Both the position numbers and the translations under genes were made by a program. The notes under the pieces are model-generated. The model saw nothing but the letters and a program-made list of their open reading frames with translations. It did not search any database and had not been told where the DNA came from. A stretch of 20,460 bases of DNA from a virus, in IMG/VR virus record IMGVR_UViG_3300047564_000285, positions 1-20,460 of that record; one strand, written 5' to 3'. This document shows positions 20,174 to 20,460 of this stretch, in pieces (position 1 is the first letter of the stretch; each line of letters opens with the position of its first letter).

Positions 20174-20460
20174 GATAGCAACAGAAACAGTGGAAATGAT
20201 AGCACCTAAAGGTGCGAGGCCACGTCTAGGGCATGAACCTAGATGCACAGCTTGCTGTGTCGTGGCGTGCCATGAGCAAACAAAGCGTGTGGCTCCGCAA
20301 TGGTAGCACCCTTCTCGGCGTGCTACGGCTGGCGACGTAAGTGTGCCCTAACCCACATAGCTGGAACCCGCTCGGCAGCTATGCGGCGGCAGTGACCCGT
20401 GTCCCTGCTCAGCCTGTATTCGGTTGTCAAGGTGCAAACAGGCTAGCAGCGGTCTGGCTG
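20174..20460 (-). other. Gene-free, hairpin-rich region at the right edge
   Basis: No convincing gene is seen in these 287 bases. They hold five perfect inverted repeats: GCACC/GGTGC (20202-20215), TCTAGG/CCTAGA (20225-20243), GTAGCAC/GTGCTAC (20303-20326), CATAGCTG/CAGCTATG (20356-20383) and AGCCTGT/ACAGGCT (20411-20444). The loops of the third and fourth share GCCGAG on the minus strand. The region is visibly richer in G and C than the neighbouring genes. It could be an early leader with structured RNAs, a replication origin, or part of a genome end; the window stops before this can be decided. Confidence 0.6.

Noticed and set aside
20410-20431. Perfect -35 box TTGACA on the minus strand (20431-20426)
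   Set aside because: No acceptable -10 element is found at 15-19 bases downstream, and it sits in the loop of an inverted repeat.
1-20460. CRISPR array, insertion sequence or integrase
   Set aside because: No regularly spaced direct repeats, transposase or tyrosine recombinase motifs were found in the window.

Overview
The window is part of the genome of a T7-like cyanophage (a podovirus of marine cyanobacteria), read so that every recognisable gene lies on the minus strand. Evidence is a single-subunit T7-type RNA polymerase, T7-style replication and head genes in canonical order, and cyanobacterial photosynthesis genes (psbA for D1 and a high-light-inducible protein). A possible NblA-like protein and the moderate base composition suggest a Synechococcus-type host rather than Prochlorococcus; this is inference.

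Read in the direction of transcription (from high to low coordinates): (1) 20460-17190, early region: a hairpin-rich, apparently non-coding stretch, then small uncharacterised phage genes, structured gaps, and a candidate host-type promoter with an overlapping dyad upstream of the RNA polymerase genes. (2) 17189-14859, phage RNA polymerase. (3) 14844-8477, DNA metabolism: single-strand DNA-binding protein, endonuclease I, primase-helicase, family A DNA polymerase present as two overlapping reading frames (3'-5' exonuclease and polymerase), and a gp6-like 5'-3' exonuclease, interspersed with small cyanophage genes. (4) 8568-5716, nucleotide and host-metabolism genes: NblA-like protein, DUF3310 protein, MazG-like pyrophosphohydrolase, and a two-subunit class I type ribonucleotide reductase. 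(5) 5741-2756, head assembly: a small protein, a gp7.3-like proline-rich protein, portal and scaffold. (6) 2673-812, an accessory cassette between scaffold and major capsid protein: RlpA-like protein, psbA, hli and two small lysine-rich proteins, bounded by an inverted repeat on one side and a strong terminator on the other. (7) 636-1, the first 212 residues of the major capsid protein, which runs off the window.

The genes form a coherent lytic programme. The early genes and RNA polymerase take over transcription. The exonucleases, endonuclease, MazG-like protein and reductase recycle or make nucleotides for the replisome. D1 and Hli keep host photosynthesis running as an energy source, and the head genes package the product. 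Genes are packed with many 1-4 base stop/start overlaps (TAATG, ATGA), so the few real gaps stand out, and most of them hold perfect inverted repeats.

The most interesting points are the NblA-like protein, the reductase small subunit lacking the usual radical tyrosine, the split DNA polymerase, the RlpA-psbA-hli cassette, a coding-like orphan segment near 11 kb, and the array of hairpins at the right end. No integrase, tRNA, IS element or CRISPR array was seen.
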